A stretch of 64,000 nt of DNA from CAYMST01 sp964393115 (GTDB lineage Bacteria; Bacteroidota; Bacteroidia; Cytophagales; Cyclobacteriaceae): contig CAYMST010000002.1 of assembly GCA_964393115.1 (NCBI GenBank), positions 1 through 64,000 on the forward strand, written 5' to 3'. The notes beneath the pieces are model-generated. The model had not been told where the DNA came from and made no database searches. It saw nothing but the letters and a program-made list of their open reading frames with translations. Shown here piece after piece: positions 8,955 through 19,233 of the stretch. Position 1 is the first letter of the stretch; each line of letters starts with the position of its first letter. Position numbers and translations under genes: made by a program.

Positions 8955-9894
8955 TTGCCCCGGATTTTTGATAGATAAAGTATAATAAACCAGTTACTAG
9001 TACCAAAGATAACGCCCCCATAGCCAATGACGGTTCTGCAGATTCAATGTCGACATCTGTAATTTCTTTCTGATAGGCGTACATGAGGAGAAGTGAAACT
9101 CCGTTGTTTGTGGCATGAGCTATCGCCGCAACCCAAAAGGACCCGGTCCATACATAAAGGTAACCAAACAGGGCGCCTAATAACATTCTTGGTATAAAGC
9201 CATAAAATTGCACATGTATAGCGCTAAAAACAGCTGCTGCCATCCAAATAGAAAGATGGACGTTACCGCTAATCCTAAAAATCTGATTCTGAAGTACACC
9301 TCTGAATAAAAATTCTTCGCCTATGCCAGGCAACACGGCAATCACCAACAATGCTACAATAAAGTACAGTGTAGTGTCCATTTCTGTCAGAATTTTCGTC
9401 ATATCTGCCGCCTGTTGTTCTTTCTCTTGGAAGAATTTCTCAAGGCCTGCAAACATATCAGGTAAAACCATACTTTCATTCCATGCAATGAAATAACTGT
9501 TTATACCCATAAATGCGATGATTAGTAGAATTACTCCAATAAACACTTCGAGTTTTATCTTCCCAAGATTCCAAAAACCGCTTAACCTCTCCTTCATAAT
9601 CCACTTCACCGCTATAAGTGGTCCAACGATAAAACCAAAGAGTGCACTAACGGCTTGAAGGGAAAGTAATTCCTCTTTGTATCTAGAAGAGCTCATAATC
9701 AGCTGTTGTACAGCTGCCATTGCTTGCTCACTTTGATCCACTTGATCTTTTAGGAGGGTAGCAAGAATACTCATTATCAGACCGGTACCTACAAGTAGAA
9801 AACCGAACGCCAACAGGAAAGAAACCAGTATTACCAACCACGGATTCGCCTTCCAAAAGGAATTCTGAACGCTTTCAGACAAATTGTTTTTCAT
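8923..9894 (-). CDS. CPBP family intramembrane glutamic endopeptidase
   Basis: This polytopic protein (about 323 residues from the preferred ATG at 9894) belongs to the CPBP/Abi family, membrane-embedded proteases related to eukaryotic Rce1. The motif Gly-Ile-Gly-Glu-Glu-Phe-Leu-Phe-Arg-Gly supplies the catalytic glutamates and Arg. A second motif with His in Ala-Ile-His-Val-Gln-Phe-Tyr-Gly-Phe and a third with Ala-His-Ala-Thr-Asn-Asn-Gly follow, all family-typical. An in-frame ATG at 9924 would add ten residues encoded by a perfect palindrome, so the inner start is preferred. It leads the minus-strand operon with DUF2007, cdsA and psd. Substrate unknown. Confidence 0.85.
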   Translation of the reverse strand: MKNNLSESVQNSFWKANPWLVILVSFLLAFGFLLVGTGLIMSILATLLKDQVDQSEQAMAAVQQLIMSSSRYKEELLSLQAVSALFGFIVGPLIAVKWIMKERLSGFWNLGKIKLEVFIGVILLIIAFMGINSYFIAWNESMVLPDMFAGLEKFFQEKEQQAADMTKILTEMDTTLYFIVALLVIAVLPGIGEEFLFRGVLQNQIFRISGNVHLSIWMAAAVFSAIHVQFYGFIPRMLLGALFGYLYVWTGSFWVAAIAHATNNGVSLLLMYAYQKEITDVDIESAEPSLAMGALSLVLVTGLLYFIYQKSGANESRRVAKSV

Positions 9895-9896
9895 GA

Positions 9897-9949
9897 TTGG
9901 CGTAAATTTACGCCAAAAAGTCATCTACGACAGATTAGTTGTCGTAGAT
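9897..9949. promoter_or_regulatory. Two adjacent perfect inverted repeats between CPBP and dus genes
   Basis: Bases 9897-9916 form a perfect 20-bp palindrome (TTGGCGTAAATTTACGCCAA), three bases upstream of the preferred CPBP start. Bases 9923-9932 and 9940-9949 form a perfect 10-bp inverted repeat around a 7-nt loop. Both lie in the divergent region between the CPBP operon and dus. They look like an operator plus a leader hairpin, but function is inferred from symmetry alone. Confidence 0.5.
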
Positions 9950-9972
9950 CAGTTAAGTAGTTACGTGCTGGC

Positions 9973-10953
9973 ATGATAAAAATCGGAGATATTGAGGTAG
10001 GAGAATTTCCTTTACTATTAGCACCCATGGAAGATGTAAGTGATCCTCCGTTCAGGGCTGTTTGTAAAGAGAATGGAGCAGATATCATGTTTACTGAGTT
10101 TATTTCTTCGGAAGGACTTATTCGAGATGCTGCTAAAAGTGTCAAAAAACTGGATATCTACGACTATGAAAGACCAATTGGCATCCAAATATTCGGAGAT
10201 AAAATCGATTCCATGAGGCAAGCTGCCGCCATCGCAGAAGAGGCAGACCCTGAAATTATCGATATTAATTATGGCTGTCCGGTAAAGAAAGTAGCTTGCA
10301 AAGGGGCTGGAGCAGGGATACTTCTGGATATCCCCAAGATGCAAAAGATGACCGAGGAGATCGTGAAGCAGGTCAATAAACCGGTGACCGTAAAAACGCG
10401 ATTAGGTTGGGATCATGATACGATTAAAATCCAAGAAGTAGCAGAAAGGTTGCAAGATGTAGGCATTCAAGCCCTTAGTATTCATGGTAGGACGCGCCAG
10501 CAGATGTACAAAGGGGTCGCCGATTGGAGTCATATTGCAGAAGTAAAAAATAACCCTCGCATTACCATCCCTATATTTGGGAATGGTGATATCGATAGCC
10601 CTGAAAAAGCTCTAGCTTACAAAAATCAGTTCGGAGTAGATGGCATTATGATTGGTAGGGCAGCCATCGGATATCCATGGATATTTAAAGAAATAAAACA
10701 TTATTTTAAGACCGGAAGTACCTTGGAGCCTCCAAGTCTTGAAGAAAGGATCAATGTTACCAAACGTCATTTGGAGTTCTCCCTTGAGTGGAAAGGTCCA
10801 AAAGAGGGAATATTTGAAATGAGAAGGCATTATACCAACTATTTTAAGGGATTAAAAGGGTTCAAACCTTATCGTATGCAACTAGTGCAGTCTCCTGATC
10901 CAACGGAGATATATGATATATTCGATCAAATGAGGGAAAAGATGGCTCAATGA
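9973..10953 (+). CDS. dusB: tRNA-dihydrouridine synthase (DusB-like)
   Basis: This 326-residue flavoenzyme would reduce specific uridines in tRNA D-loops to dihydrouridine using FMN and NADPH. Near the N-terminus, Leu-Ala-Pro-Met-Glu-Asp-Val-Ser-Asp matches the FMN-barrel start. The catalytic Cys lies in Asn-Tyr-Gly-Cys-Pro-Val-Lys-Lys-Val (Cys102), and the FMN phosphate site is seen as Gly-Asn-Gly-Asp-Ile and Ile-Gly-Arg-Ala-Ala-Ile-Gly near 205 and 228. Lys and Arg of the tRNA-binding His-Gly-Arg-Thr-Arg motif are present. The start follows a 10-bp hairpin by 23 bases. The gene is divergent from the CPBP operon. Confidence 0.93.
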   Translation: MIKIGDIEVGEFPLLLAPMEDVSDPPFRAVCKENGADIMFTEFISSEGLIRDAAKSVKKLDIYDYERPIGIQIFGDKIDSMRQAAAIAEEADPEIIDINYGCPVKKVACKGAGAGILLDIPKMQKMTEEIVKQVNKPVTVKTRLGWDHDTIKIQEVAERLQDVGIQALSIHGRTRQQMYKGVADWSHIAEVKNNPRITIPIFGNGDIDSPEKALAYKNQFGVDGIMIGRAAIGYPWIFKEIKHYFKTGSTLEPPSLEERINVTKRHLEFSLEWKGPKEGIFEMRRHYTNYFKGLKGFKPYRMQLVQSPDPTEIYDIFDQMREKMAQ

Positions 10954-11089
10954 TATAGCCCAAATTAGAAAGTTGTGAATAAGTTGGTGTAATTTTATTA
11001 CGTTATTAATGTCTTATTTCAAGTACTCCTTTTGAGAACTTAATTTAAGAATATGTAAATTTTAGATCGGATTTGTTCCAATATTTGTA

Positions 11090-14000
11090 ATGATGTCGAA
11101 ATCATTCGTCTCATATTTATTATTGCTTTTTTTGACCCTTCAGTTGTATGCCAATCGCATCTACAGCTTTAAGACGCTGTCTATGGAAGATGGGTTACCT
11201 TCCAACTATGCTCAGTGTTATGTACAAGATGCGCAGGGATTTATGTGGATAGGGATGCCTAATGGTCTGGTAAGATATGATGGTTACAACGTCATCAATT
11301 TTAATAAGTATACACACCCACAAGCCATAAAGTCTAGCTACATCGTTTCTTTAGCCATTGACGGACAGAACAATATATGGGTGGCGACAAGAAGCTCAGG
11401 AGTATTCGTAATCAATCCTAGAACTTTAGAACCTGTCTCTTACAAAGAACTTGATAAAATTAATGGTCCTGTTGGCTCAATTCAAGTAGATAACCACAAT
11501 AACATATGGGTGGGAACTCCAAACGGAATCTATTTTATTGATGGCAGTTTCCAGAATTATAACGACATAAACGTACAGCAGGTATTATCTAATAATTTTG
11601 AGATCAACGACTACTCCATAATTACGGGTACCGTAAACCACTATAATCAAGTTTTCTTTGGTAGTCGCCATGGAGTCGTCTTTATGGGTGAGCTGGATCA
11701 TAACAATCAACCCATGGTCGAGGCGTTTATCCGCAACGATATTCTTGAAACGTTAGAGGGTGGTATCGTGAGCATGGCGTATTGGAAAGAAAAGCTCTGG
11801 GTTGGAACATGGGGAGATGGTATCAAAACTTTTGACCCTAAGACTGGGGAGTTCATCGATATGAGAGGCTTTGACGACATATATAACATGCCATCAAAGT
11901 ATATCATGGCATTGCTTGTAGACGCAACTAATAATCTCGTGATTGGCACTCGAAAGTTAGGCATGATGATCATAAATGATGAGGGCAAACGAATCCATTG
12001 GTTCCGCAAAAATACGGGAACAGAGCAGGGTATCGATGATGATGAAATTGCCGCACTTTATCAAGATAGAGATAAGCAATATTGGGTTGGGTTGTCTTGG
12101 ACTAGTGGTATTAACATATTAGATCTCGATAATAATCAGGTAGAGTCTTATCGCCCTAAATCTGCTGAGTTAAAGGAAGTTCTTGCCATCTTACCGCTTG
12201 ATGACGACAGATACCTAATTGGTTCGGTAACAGGGCTTTATATATTTGACTATAAGAGTGGACAGATCGAAAAGTTTCATATCAATAATGGACATTTCCG
12301 CTGGGGGGTCAATAGTATTGTAAGAGACCTTGAGGACATAATATGGATTGGTACCACATACATGGGGATATTCCGATTCGACCCAAAGGATGGCTCGATG
12401 AGAAACTACAATAATAAAGACAAGTGTAGTGGGTTAATTTCTAATGCCGTTGACGCACTCCTAGTTGATGAAAATAATACGTTATGGGTAGCTACTTGGG
12501 GAGCTGGCTTAAGTCGCTTTTACAAAAAGATGGAGTGCTTTATCACTTATCAAATGAGCAGTAGTAGAACCCAAAATAGTATTCGAAGCATCGAGCGATA
12601 TGGCAAAGACGACTTGTTATTAACTACCCATGGGTCAGGTATTACGCTTTTCAATCGTGAAACGAAAAAATTTCGATCGATAAATAAAGAAATGCAGTTC
12701 GAAGAAGAGTTGCTATTTGCTGATCAAACGGCCAGCGATGAATCTGGTAATTTTTGGGTGGTATCTGCCGTTGACGGCTTACATTTTGTAGATAAAAATC
12801 GAAAGAAGCTAATCGACAAAAGTGAGTCTATTCCTGCTCGAAGTGCGAAGTCGGTATTGAAGGATAGTAATGGATCAATCTGGAGTACTATTGGAGGCGG
12901 TTTACTGAGAATCAATGGTGACGAGACTTATTTTTATGATAACTCTTTCGGGGTTCCATATGGTGCTTTTCCTTCTGCTTCCATTGTTGAAGGTGAGGAC
13001 GGAAAGATTCTCTTTGGCATGTATGGATACGTCTTGGTCGTTAATAATAGCCTCGAAATATTTAAATCCAAAAAAGACCATCTGAGAATAGTCAATATTG
13101 GACTATTCGGTGATGACAAAACTGGAGCACTCCCTGAAAAGTATAGCGAGACTGGGGTAAATCTGGCCAAAGCACAAGATGGAAAACTGAAGTGGGAAAG
13201 TCATCAGAAGTTTGTGGAGATTGAGTATGCCTGTCTTGATTATAAAAAAGCGAACTATCTATATCGGTACAAAATAACCGGTTCAGATGTGGGATGGAAA
13301 GAGACCTATAATCGCTCTATAATATTAGATAATTTACCCCCAGGGAAGTATAAATTCGTCGTCCAAGTACTTGATTACTTCAATAAGAGTGTGTTAGATG
13401 AAATGACACTGGCCATTGAGGTAATGCCGGCATTTTACCACACCATAGGATTTAGAATAATTGTTGCTTGTTTCTTTGGTTTGATCATTTACTTCATAAT
13501 TCTGATGCGCCTAAGAAGTATTCGAAGGCAAAATGAAAGACTTACAAGTGAGGTAAACGAAAGGACCAAAGAACTCAACAGCGAAATAGAAGCCAAAAAG
13601 CAAGTAGAAGTTACGCTGAAAGCAGCTAAAGAAACAGCAGAATCTGCCAATAAAGCTAAAAGTGAATTTCTCGCCAATATGAGCCATGAAATAAGGACTC
13701 CGCTGAACGGTATTATTGGCATGAATGAACTCACTTTAGAGACTGACCTTACCGGCGAACAACGCGACTTCCTGAATACGGCACAAAAATCAGCCGTCGC
13801 ATTGCATAAAATTATTAACGAAATTCTCGACCTTTCTAAAATTGAATCAGGAAAGCTAGAGTTCGAAGATGTTGAGTTTGATATCAAAGAAATCGTCAAG
13901 GATATTAAAGGTATATTTCGAGCCACAGCAGCAAAGAAACAGATTACCCTTAGTCACCTAGTAGACGATAATGTACCTGACTTGTTAATTGGTGACCCTC

Positions 14001-14803
14001 AGCGGATACGACAAATCATGCTAAACCTGGTAGGAAATGCCATGAAGTTCACGGAAAAAGGTAGTGTAAGCATTAATGTAGAAGCTCTAGAATCAAAAGA
14101 AGACCAAATTAACATCCATTTGGAGGTTATCGATACTGGTATTGGAATCGATCAAGAGAAACTCGAGAAAGTATTTGATAGTTTTTCCCAAGCTGACTCT
14201 ACAACTACTAGAAAATATGGGGGAACAGGGCTAGGACTATCTATCTCTAAAAACCTTTCTGAGCTTATGGGAGGTAACATATGGGTAGAGAGTAAACTAG
14301 GTTCAGGTAGTTCGTTTCACGTCAAACTACCATTTAAAAAATCTAACCATACAAACAGCCATGACAATAAAAACGGATTTGCGTTTGATGATGAAATTGG
14401 ACACTATCCGGGTGCAAGAGTGCTCTTAGCGGAGGATAACCTGATTAACCAAAAAGTAGCCTTCCATATGCTCAAGAAAACGGAAGCGGTAGTGACACTG
14501 GCATCAAATGGTAAAGAAGCTTTGGATCTTCTGAATGAAATGCCTTTTGATCTTGTGCTTCTTGATATTAATATGCCCTACCTGGATGGTTATCAAATTG
14601 CAGGTAAGGTTCGATCGTTCCATGAGGAACATTTTAACAGAAACATTACCATCATAGCCATGACTGCTAACGCCATCAAAGGCGACAAAGAAAAGTGTCT
14701 TGCTGCTGGAATGAATGACTACATATCTAAGCCGTTTTCCAGAAAGAATCTATTCTTTAAAATGCACAAGTGGTTGACCAAAAAAATGGCCAAAACAGGA
14801 TAA
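11090..14803 (+). CDS. Hybrid sensor histidine kinase with YxY propeller and receiver domain
   Basis: This 1237-residue membrane sensor starts with a signal peptide (about 1-22). Two-component-regulator propeller repeats follow (about 25-690; recurring Asp-x-x-Asn-x-x-Trp-x-Gly/Ala-Thr), then a Y_Y_Y domain (about 700-780), one transmembrane helix (about 790-812) and a coiled coil. The HisKA domain has His866 in [10 protein letters not shown]. HATPase G boxes (Asp-Thr-Gly-Ile-Gly-Ile; Gly-Gly-Thr-Gly-Leu-Gly-Leu) and a receiver domain with phosphoacceptor Asp1159 complete it. It resembles the hybrid two-component systems that control Bacteroidota polysaccharide loci but ends after the receiver, with no AraC DNA-binding domain. 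It must signal to an unlinked partner. No glycan genes adjoin it. Confidence 0.93.
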   Translation: MMSKSFVSYLLLLFLTLQLYANRIYSFKTLSMEDGLPSNYAQCYVQDAQGFMWIGMPNGLVRYDGYNVINFNKYTHPQAIKSSYIVSLAIDGQNNIWVATRSSGVFVINPRTLEPVSYKELDKINGPVGSIQVDNHNNIWVGTPNGIYFIDGSFQNYNDINVQQVLSNNFEINDYSIITGTVNHYNQVFFGSRHGVVFMGELDHNNQPMVEAFIRNDILETLEGGIVSMAYWKEKLWVGTWGDGIKTFDPKTGEFIDMRGFDDIYNMPSKYIMALLVDATNNLVIGTRKLGMMIINDEGKRIHWFRKNTGTEQGIDDDEIAALYQDRDKQYWVGLSWTSGINILDLDNNQVESYRPKSAELKEVLAILPLDDDRYLIGSVTGLYIFDYKSGQIEKFHINNGHFRWGVNSIVRDLEDIIWIGTTYMGIFRFDPKDGSMRNYNNKDKCSGLISNAVDALLVDENNTLWVATWGAGLSRFYKKMECFITYQMSSSRTQNSIRSIERYGKDDLLLTTHGSGITLFNRETKKFRSINKEMQFEEELLFADQTASDESGNFWVVSAVDGLHFVDKNRKKLIDKSESIPARSAKSVLKDSNGSIWSTIGGGLLRINGDETYFYDNSFGVPYGAFPSASIVEGEDGKILFGMYGYVLVVNNSLEIFKSKKDHLRIVNIGLFGDDKTGALPEKYSETGVNLAKAQDGKLKWESHQKFVEIEYACLDYKKANYLYRYKITGSDVGWKETYNRSIILDNLPPGKYKFVVQVLDYFNKSVLDEMTLAIEVMPAFYHTIGFRIIVACFFGLIIYFIILMRLRSIRRQNERLTSEVNERTKELNSEIEAKKQVEVTLKAAKETAESANKAKSEFLANMSHEIRTPLNGIIGMNELTLETDLTGEQRDFLNTAQKSAVALHKIINEILDLSKIESGKLEFEDVEFDIKEIVKDIKGIFRATAAKKQITLSHLVDDNVPDLLIGDPQRIRQIMLNLVGNAMKFTEKGSVSINVEALESKEDQINIHLEVIDTGIGIDQEKLEKVFDSFSQADSTTTRKYGGTGLGLSISKNLSELMGGNIWVESKLGSGSSFHVKLPFKKSNHTNSHDNKNGFAFDDEIGHYPGARVLLAEDNLINQKVAFHMLKKTEAVVTLASNGKEALDLLNEMPFDLVLLDINMPYLDGYQIAGKVRSFHEEHFNRNITIIAMTANAIKGDKEKCLAAGMNDYISKPFSRKNLFFKMHKWLTKKMAKTG

Positions 14804-14844
14804 TAGCTTCTAAACCTATTCCTTTATCGGTCAATTCTTGACTA

Positions 14845-15034
14845 ATACCATTTAAACTATTATTACGACGTGTATTTTGCTACTGTTTTTCCCTTCTTCT
14901 TCGTTAAAAAGCCTTGACTAGCCGGGCCGCGTAGGCCGTCCGCACCCTAGCGCTGCTAGGACTGCATTTTTTGCCTTGAATAAGAAAAAAACACTGACGT
15001 AAACTAATACGCCCTCATATAGCCTAAATGGTAT
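14845..15034. repeat. MITE-like palindromic intergenic element
   Basis: The element is bounded by perfect 10-bp inverted repeats, ATACCATTTA at 14845-14854 and TAAATGGTAT at 15025-15034. Further imperfect symmetry continues inward (TTACGACGTGT against ACACTGACGTAA). The centre is GC-rich compared with its AT-rich surroundings and contains CCTAGCGCTGCTAGG, a perfect 6-bp stem with a 3-nt loop. No open frame is inside. The design fits a non-autonomous palindromic repeat or a structured RNA. Other genome copies cannot be seen from this window. Confidence 0.5.
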
Positions 15035-15239
15035 AACAAAGGAACTCAGTAAAAATTCTTAATTTGTTCGTTGACGAATATCGATTAGTTGTAATTAACT
15101 GATAGAAAGGAAAATACTAAACTGTTGAAGAGATGAAATTGACATTAATGTGTTTAAATCTCCCTTTCTGAATATTACAACTCTTTTGATACGATACTAT
15201 TTGCGTCTGCCAAATTAATGTGCATGGATGCAGCTTAAC

Positions 15240-15272
15240 ATGTGTTTCTTCATATTGCTCGGAGAAACACAT
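15240..15272 (+). terminator. Hairpin with 10-bp perfect stem near the symporter 3' end
   Basis: ATGTGTTTCT (15240-15249) pairs exactly with AGAAACACAT (15263-15272) across a 13-nt loop. On the plus strand it is followed by a pyrimidine/T-rich tract (TTCTCTTTTC). On the minus strand it lies 20 bases past the symporter stop but lacks a T run. It is probably a transcription end for one or both directions. Confidence 0.45.
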
Positions 15273-15291
15273 TTCTCTTTTCTACTATCGA

Positions 15292-16944
15292 CTATTTATT
15301 CGAATTCTTAGCTCTAAAATCGACCCAGAAGCTGTTTACCGTTTCTTTCATGTCCTTATGCAGCCAAAGAATGCCAAATAAGTTAGGCAGCGCCATTAGG
15401 GCATTAGCTACAGCCGCAATGGTCCATATCAGCGTGGTATCGCTAAAAGAAGCAAGAAAAAAACCGATGACGTAAAGAACGCGGAAGTAAACTACCGACT
15501 TCGTTCCTGCAAGAAATGTAATGGCTCGATCACCATAGTATGACCAGGAAATAGCTGAACTAAAAGCGAATAATAATAGACCGATGGTTACTATATACTG
15601 ACCAAAATCTCCAAAAAAACTCTTGGTAAATGCCTTTGATGTTAGTGGGGCACTATGAATTAGTGAATGACCAGATATTTCGACCCTGTCGATAATTTTT
15701 CCATTTTCAACCTTTAAGGAGCCAGTATACGGCTCACCGTTTTTTTGAACGACCACCCCTTCGGCAATAGACCGGGCATGAAGGATGGTCGACTGTGTTA
15801 GCACGGTTCCTTTACTAACTTCCAAACTTCCCGTAAGAAGTGCGTTACCGGTTTCTCCTTGCACGATTGGAATTAGCTTATCACTATCGGATTCTGTGTA
15901 TTTATCGGATAGTACCAGTATATCTGCACTCTCAAAGATATTTTCATGCTTATCCTTCCACACACCGGAAGAAAGCAGTACCAAACCAGTAAGTGTACAT
16001 ATCACGATCGTGTCGATGAATGGCTCGAGTAAAGAAACAAGACCCTCCGATACGGGCTCATCCGCTTTTGCGGCCGCATGGGCAATGGGCGCAGAACCTT
16101 GTCCCGCTTCATTAGAAAATAAGCCGCGGCTTACTCCTTTTGTAAAAGCAAACGAGATTGTTGCTCCTAAGAACCCACCTGTTGCCGCAGTGCCCGTAAA
16201 GACATCCGCGAATATGGAAATGAAAGAAGGGATTACATTTTCAATATTGGTAATAATGACAGCAAAAGCTCCAACGAAATATACCAATGCCATAGTTGGA
16301 ACAAGCTTTTCTGTCACTTGCGCAATTCTTTTGATCCCCCCAATAATGACGAAGCCAAGTATAACTGCCATTACTCCGCCTATCACAGCTTTATCAAACC
16401 CGAAAGTACTGTTTACAGCGTCAGCAATGCTATTGCTCTGTGGCATATTCCCGGTTCCAAATGAAGACAACACGGTGGCCAAAGCGAAAATAACCGCCAG
16501 CCATTTCATATTCATCTTGTTCTTCATGTAGTACATTGGACCGCCAGCGATACTGCCATCGGCCGCAGTCTCGCGGTATTTATGCGATAGGGTAACCTCA
16601 ACAAACTTCGTGGTCATACCAACTAAAGCTGTTACCAGCATCCAAAACAGCGCCGCAGGTCCTCCGATATGAATGGCGAAGGCCACACCCGCAATATTAC
16701 CAGTACCTACTGTACCAGATAGAGCAGTAGTAAGTGCTTGAAAGTGTGTCGTATCTCCCTTGGCGTCGTTTTTTTTATCAAATTTTCCAAAGAGGATTTT
16801 AATCGCAAACCCAAAATACCGGATTTGAGGAAAGCCTAGGTAAATCGTAAAGAAAAGTCCAGTACCAATAAGGGAATATGCGAACCATTTTGACTCGCCT
16901 AGATTGGCATTAATTATATTCAGAATGTCATTAATGAACTGCAT
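15292..16944 (-). CDS. Sodium:alanine symporter family (AGCS) protein with extra loop
   Basis: This 550-residue inner-membrane transporter belongs to the AGCS family, which imports alanine or glycine with sodium. Family marks include [11 protein letters not shown] (about 78-88), Gly-Gly-Pro-Met-Tyr-Tyr-Met (about 134-140) and [11 protein letters not shown] (about 276-286). Usual members are about 450-500 residues. Here about 100 additional polar residues, predicted beta-rich, sit between two transmembrane helices at about 330-432. The start codon is two bases after the Ppx/GppA stop, so the two are likely co-transcribed. Substrate is inferred from family only. Confidence 0.92.
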   Translation of the reverse strand: MQFINDILNIINANLGESKWFAYSLIGTGLFFTIYLGFPQIRYFGFAIKILFGKFDKKNDAKGDTTHFQALTTALSGTVGTGNIAGVAFAIHIGGPAALFWMLVTALVGMTTKFVEVTLSHKYRETAADGSIAGGPMYYMKNKMNMKWLAVIFALATVLSSFGTGNMPQSNSIADAVNSTFGFDKAVIGGVMAVILGFVIIGGIKRIAQVTEKLVPTMALVYFVGAFAVIITNIENVIPSFISIFADVFTGTAATGGFLGATISFAFTKGVSRGLFSNEAGQGSAPIAHAAAKADEPVSEGLVSLLEPFIDTIVICTLTGLVLLSSGVWKDKHENIFESADILVLSDKYTESDSDKLIPIVQGETGNALLTGSLEVSKGTVLTQSTILHARSIAEGVVVQKNGEPYTGSLKVENGKIIDRVEISGHSLIHSAPLTSKAFTKSFFGDFGQYIVTIGLLLFAFSSAISWSYYGDRAITFLAGTKSVVYFRVLYVIGFFLASFSDTTLIWTIAAVANALMALPNLFGILWLHKDMKETVNSFWVDFRAKNSNK

Positions 16945-16946
16945 GA

Positions 16947-17873
16947 TTAACTTATGGTTGATAGTTTTTTAAACAAAGTGCCTTCCTTGAGTGCGTAAGC
17001 GGAGACTCTCATTTTCTCGATTTCACAGCGTTTGATCATATGATCTACCAATACACTGGCTACCACAATCATTTCAACACGCATCTCTATCATACCCGGT
17101 ATTTCCATACGCTCTGCCCTATTTTTCATAATCAGTTCATTATGAATTTCTCTGAAGCCATCTACGGATAGCGGGTATTCAGTGGCCTTCTCGTCCTTGG
17201 TGAGTCCAACACGATTTTGGTAGATATCGCTTAGCGTATCAAACGTTCCTGAGCTACCTACCAGTGTTTTCGGCTGATGTATAGCGACTTGTTCATAGAG
17301 TGCCTCCAAGTTACCGTCAAGATACTGTAATTCGTCTCGGATCTCAGAGAGTGATATTGGATCAAATTGATTGAACTTTTCTAACATGCGCTGACCACCT
17401 ATTTCGAAGCTTTGCATCCAAAAAATTTCATCTTGGTTGGCCAGAATAAATTCAATACTTCCACCTCCAATATCCATGATCAAACTGCACTCCCTACCCA
17501 AGTCAAGAGCTTGTTTAACACCAAGATAAATGCTTTCCGCTTCCTCTAAACCCGAGATGATTTCTATCGCTATGCCTGTTTGGCTTTCGAAACGCTTGGC
17601 GATCTCAGCGCCATTGCTGGCATTGCGAATGGCACTAGTGGCAGTAGCAAAAGTTCTATCCACCTCGTGTTCAGTAATAATTTCTTTAAATTTCTCAAGA
17701 GCCTTCAGGCCACGCTCTTCGGCTTCTTTGATGATGAGTCCTTTGTTAATTCCCCCTGCACCTATTTTAACACTCTCCCTTACTTTCTTGATGACTTCAA
17801 AGCCGCTCCCCACTACTTTGACAATCATCAAATGGAATGTGTTAGTACCCATATCAATTATGGCAACCTTCAT
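16947..17873 (-). CDS. Ppx/GppA family exopolyphosphatase
   Basis: The 308-residue protein has the actin-like ATPase fold of exopolyphosphatase and guanosine-pentaphosphate phosphohydrolase. The phosphate-1 loop [10 protein letters not shown] opens the protein, and the phosphate-2 motif [10 protein letters not shown] is near 140. Glu in Gly-Leu-Glu-Glu-Ala-Glu (about 113-118) is the likely catalytic base region. It lacks the C-terminal HD-like domain of long Ppx proteins, as is common in Bacteroidota. Substrate (polyphosphate or pppGpp) cannot be told from sequence. It precedes the symporter with a 2-base gap. Confidence 0.9.
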   Translation of the reverse strand: MKVAIIDMGTNTFHLMIVKVVGSGFEVIKKVRESVKIGAGGINKGLIIKEAEERGLKALEKFKEIITEHEVDRTFATATSAIRNASNGAEIAKRFESQTGIAIEIISGLEEAESIYLGVKQALDLGRECSLIMDIGGGSIEFILANQDEIFWMQSFEIGGQRMLEKFNQFDPISLSEIRDELQYLDGNLEALYEQVAIHQPKTLVGSSGTFDTLSDIYQNRVGLTKDEKATEYPLSVDGFREIHNELIMKNRAERMEIPGMIEMRVEMIVVASVLVDHMIKRCEIEKMRVSAYALKEGTLFKKLSTIS

Positions 17874-18061
17874 ATACTCCTAATGACTTGCGATCCTCTG
17901 AATAATAAATCCCGTAAATTACGAGTAATCCTGCATAAAAGGGAGTTTGTGAAGAGATAAATCACCTGAACAGAAGAGATAAATGAAGTTTTAATCGCAG
18001 ACACTCGGTATAAAGAAACGCCAAAATGAGGCGTAAAACTTCCATTTTATTCCTAGATCTA

Positions 18062-18069
18062 TAGCTTTG
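18062..18069 (+). promoter_or_regulatory. Candidate Bacteroidota -7 box for the M42 peptidase gene
   Basis: TAGCTTTG fits the TAnnTTTG consensus and lies 22 bases before the ATG at 18092. No TTTG or TTG is found about 20 bases upstream, so the -33 element is missing or weak. Confidence 0.3.
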
Positions 18070-18091
18070 TGAGCCATAAAACGAAATCACC

Positions 18092-19159
18092 ATGCATGAT
18101 TCAAGTAAAAAGTTCTTGTTCGAATATTTGACTAACCCTTCTCCAACAGGGTTTGAAACTCCGGGGCAGAAAATCTGGCTCGAATATATGAAGCCGTACA
18201 TTGATGATTATATCACGGATACCTATGGTAGTGTTGCCGGAATTATCAATCCAGGCAAAGACTATAAAGTAGTGATTGAAGCACACGCTGATGAGATATC
18301 GTGGTTTGTGAACTATATCACTGAAGAAGGGTACATTTATGTCATTAGAAATGGAGGTAGTGACCACCAAATCGCACCGTCCAAAACGGTGAATATCCAT
18401 GCTGACCATGGCGTGGTCAAAGGAGTATTTGGGTGGCCTGCCATTCACGTGAGAAAGGACAAGGAAGACAATCCTTCTCTGAAGAATATCTTTATTGATG
18501 CTGGATGTTCGTCAAAAGCTGAGGTCGAAGAGCTCGGTATTCATCCCGGCACTGTAATCACCTTCGATGATGAGCCATTTACATTGAATGAGAAGTTCTT
18601 GGTAGGCCGAGCGCTTGACAATCGAATTGGCGGGTTTATGATCGCCGAAGTCGGAAGGCGTCTCAAAGAAAACAACATTGATTTACCGTTTAGCCTATAC
18701 ATTGTCAATGCCGTACAAGAGGAAATTGGCCTAAGAGGAGCTGAAATGATGGCTGCGCGAATCAAGCCGGATGTGGCCGTCATAACTGACGTGACACATG
18801 ATACTACCTCACCGATGTATAACAAGAAACTTCAAGGAGACCAACGGTGCGGTAAGGGACCCGTATTAACTTACGGCCCAGCGGTACAGAACAATGTGGT
18901 CAATATGATCCGAAGCATTGCAAAAGATAATGACATTCCGCATCAATTAGCGGCTGCTTCTCGATATACAGGTACAGATACTGACGCCTTTGCCTACTCT
19001 AATGAAGGTGTAGCCTCAGCGCTGATTTCACTTCCTCTTAAGTATATGCATACTACTGTGGAAACGGTTCGTTATGACGATATCGAGAGTGTAATTCAGT
19101 TGATGTACAACTTCGTGGTTTCCTTACAGGGAGGGCATGATTTTCGATATATCAAATAG
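18092..19159 (+). CDS. M42 family metallopeptidase
   Basis: This 355-residue cytoplasmic aminopeptidase/deblocking-type enzyme has the two-metal site of family M42 visible in order: His in Glu-Ala-His-Ala-Asp-Glu-Ile (about 64), bridging Asp in Ala-Leu-Asp-Asn-Arg-Ile-Gly-Gly (about 179), catalytic Glu-Glu in Val-Gln-Glu-Glu-Ile-Gly-Leu-Arg-Gly (about 211-212), Asp in Ile-Thr-Asp-Val-Thr-His-Asp (about 233) and a final His in Met-His-Thr-Thr-Val-Glu (about 323). Many such proteins are misnamed endoglucanase. It is a single gene, followed by a strong inverted repeat. Confidence 0.92.
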   Translation: MHDSSKKFLFEYLTNPSPTGFETPGQKIWLEYMKPYIDDYITDTYGSVAGIINPGKDYKVVIEAHADEISWFVNYITEEGYIYVIRNGGSDHQIAPSKTVNIHADHGVVKGVFGWPAIHVRKDKEDNPSLKNIFIDAGCSSKAEVEELGIHPGTVITFDDEPFTLNEKFLVGRALDNRIGGFMIAEVGRRLKENNIDLPFSLYIVNAVQEEIGLRGAEMMAARIKPDVAVITDVTHDTTSPMYNKKLQGDQRCGKGPVLTYGPAVQNNVVNMIRSIAKDNDIPHQLAAASRYTGTDTDAFAYSNEGVASALISLPLKYMHTTVETVRYDDIESVIQLMYNFVVSLQGGHDFRYIK

Positions 19160-19161
19160 AC

Positions 19162-19226
19162 TTTAAATAGACATGACAAGGGTTACAAATGTATGTGGCC
19201 CTTGTCAATGCTAAGATGTATTTAAA
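19162..19226 (+). terminator. Nested inverted repeat after the M42 gene
   Basis: TGACAAGGG (19174-19182) pairs perfectly with CCCTTGTCA (19199-19207). Outside it, TTTAAATA (19162-19169) pairs with TATTTAAA (19219-19226). It starts three bases after the peptidase stop and is the probable transcription end. There is no long T run. Confidence 0.5.
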
Positions 19227-19233
19227 CTAAAGC

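Larger units (their letters stand above)
14804..15291. other. Gene-free stretch with a palindromic repeat element and a hairpin
   Basis: No credible reading frame is present. The left part holds the 190-bp inverted-repeat-bounded element at 14845-15034. The middle (15035-15235) is AT-rich without clear structure. The right end carries the 10-bp stem at 15240-15272. Confidence 0.6.

Noticed and set aside
13489..13926. 145-codon frame antisense to the hybrid kinase
   Set aside because: It lies within the highly conserved HisKA region of the real gene and its Ser/Leu-rich translation has no domain.
15785..16531. 248-codon frame antisense to the sodium:alanine symporter
   Set aside because: It has no family features and mirrors a well-conserved gene on the other strand; Ser/Pro/Thr-rich composition is typical of a shadow frame.
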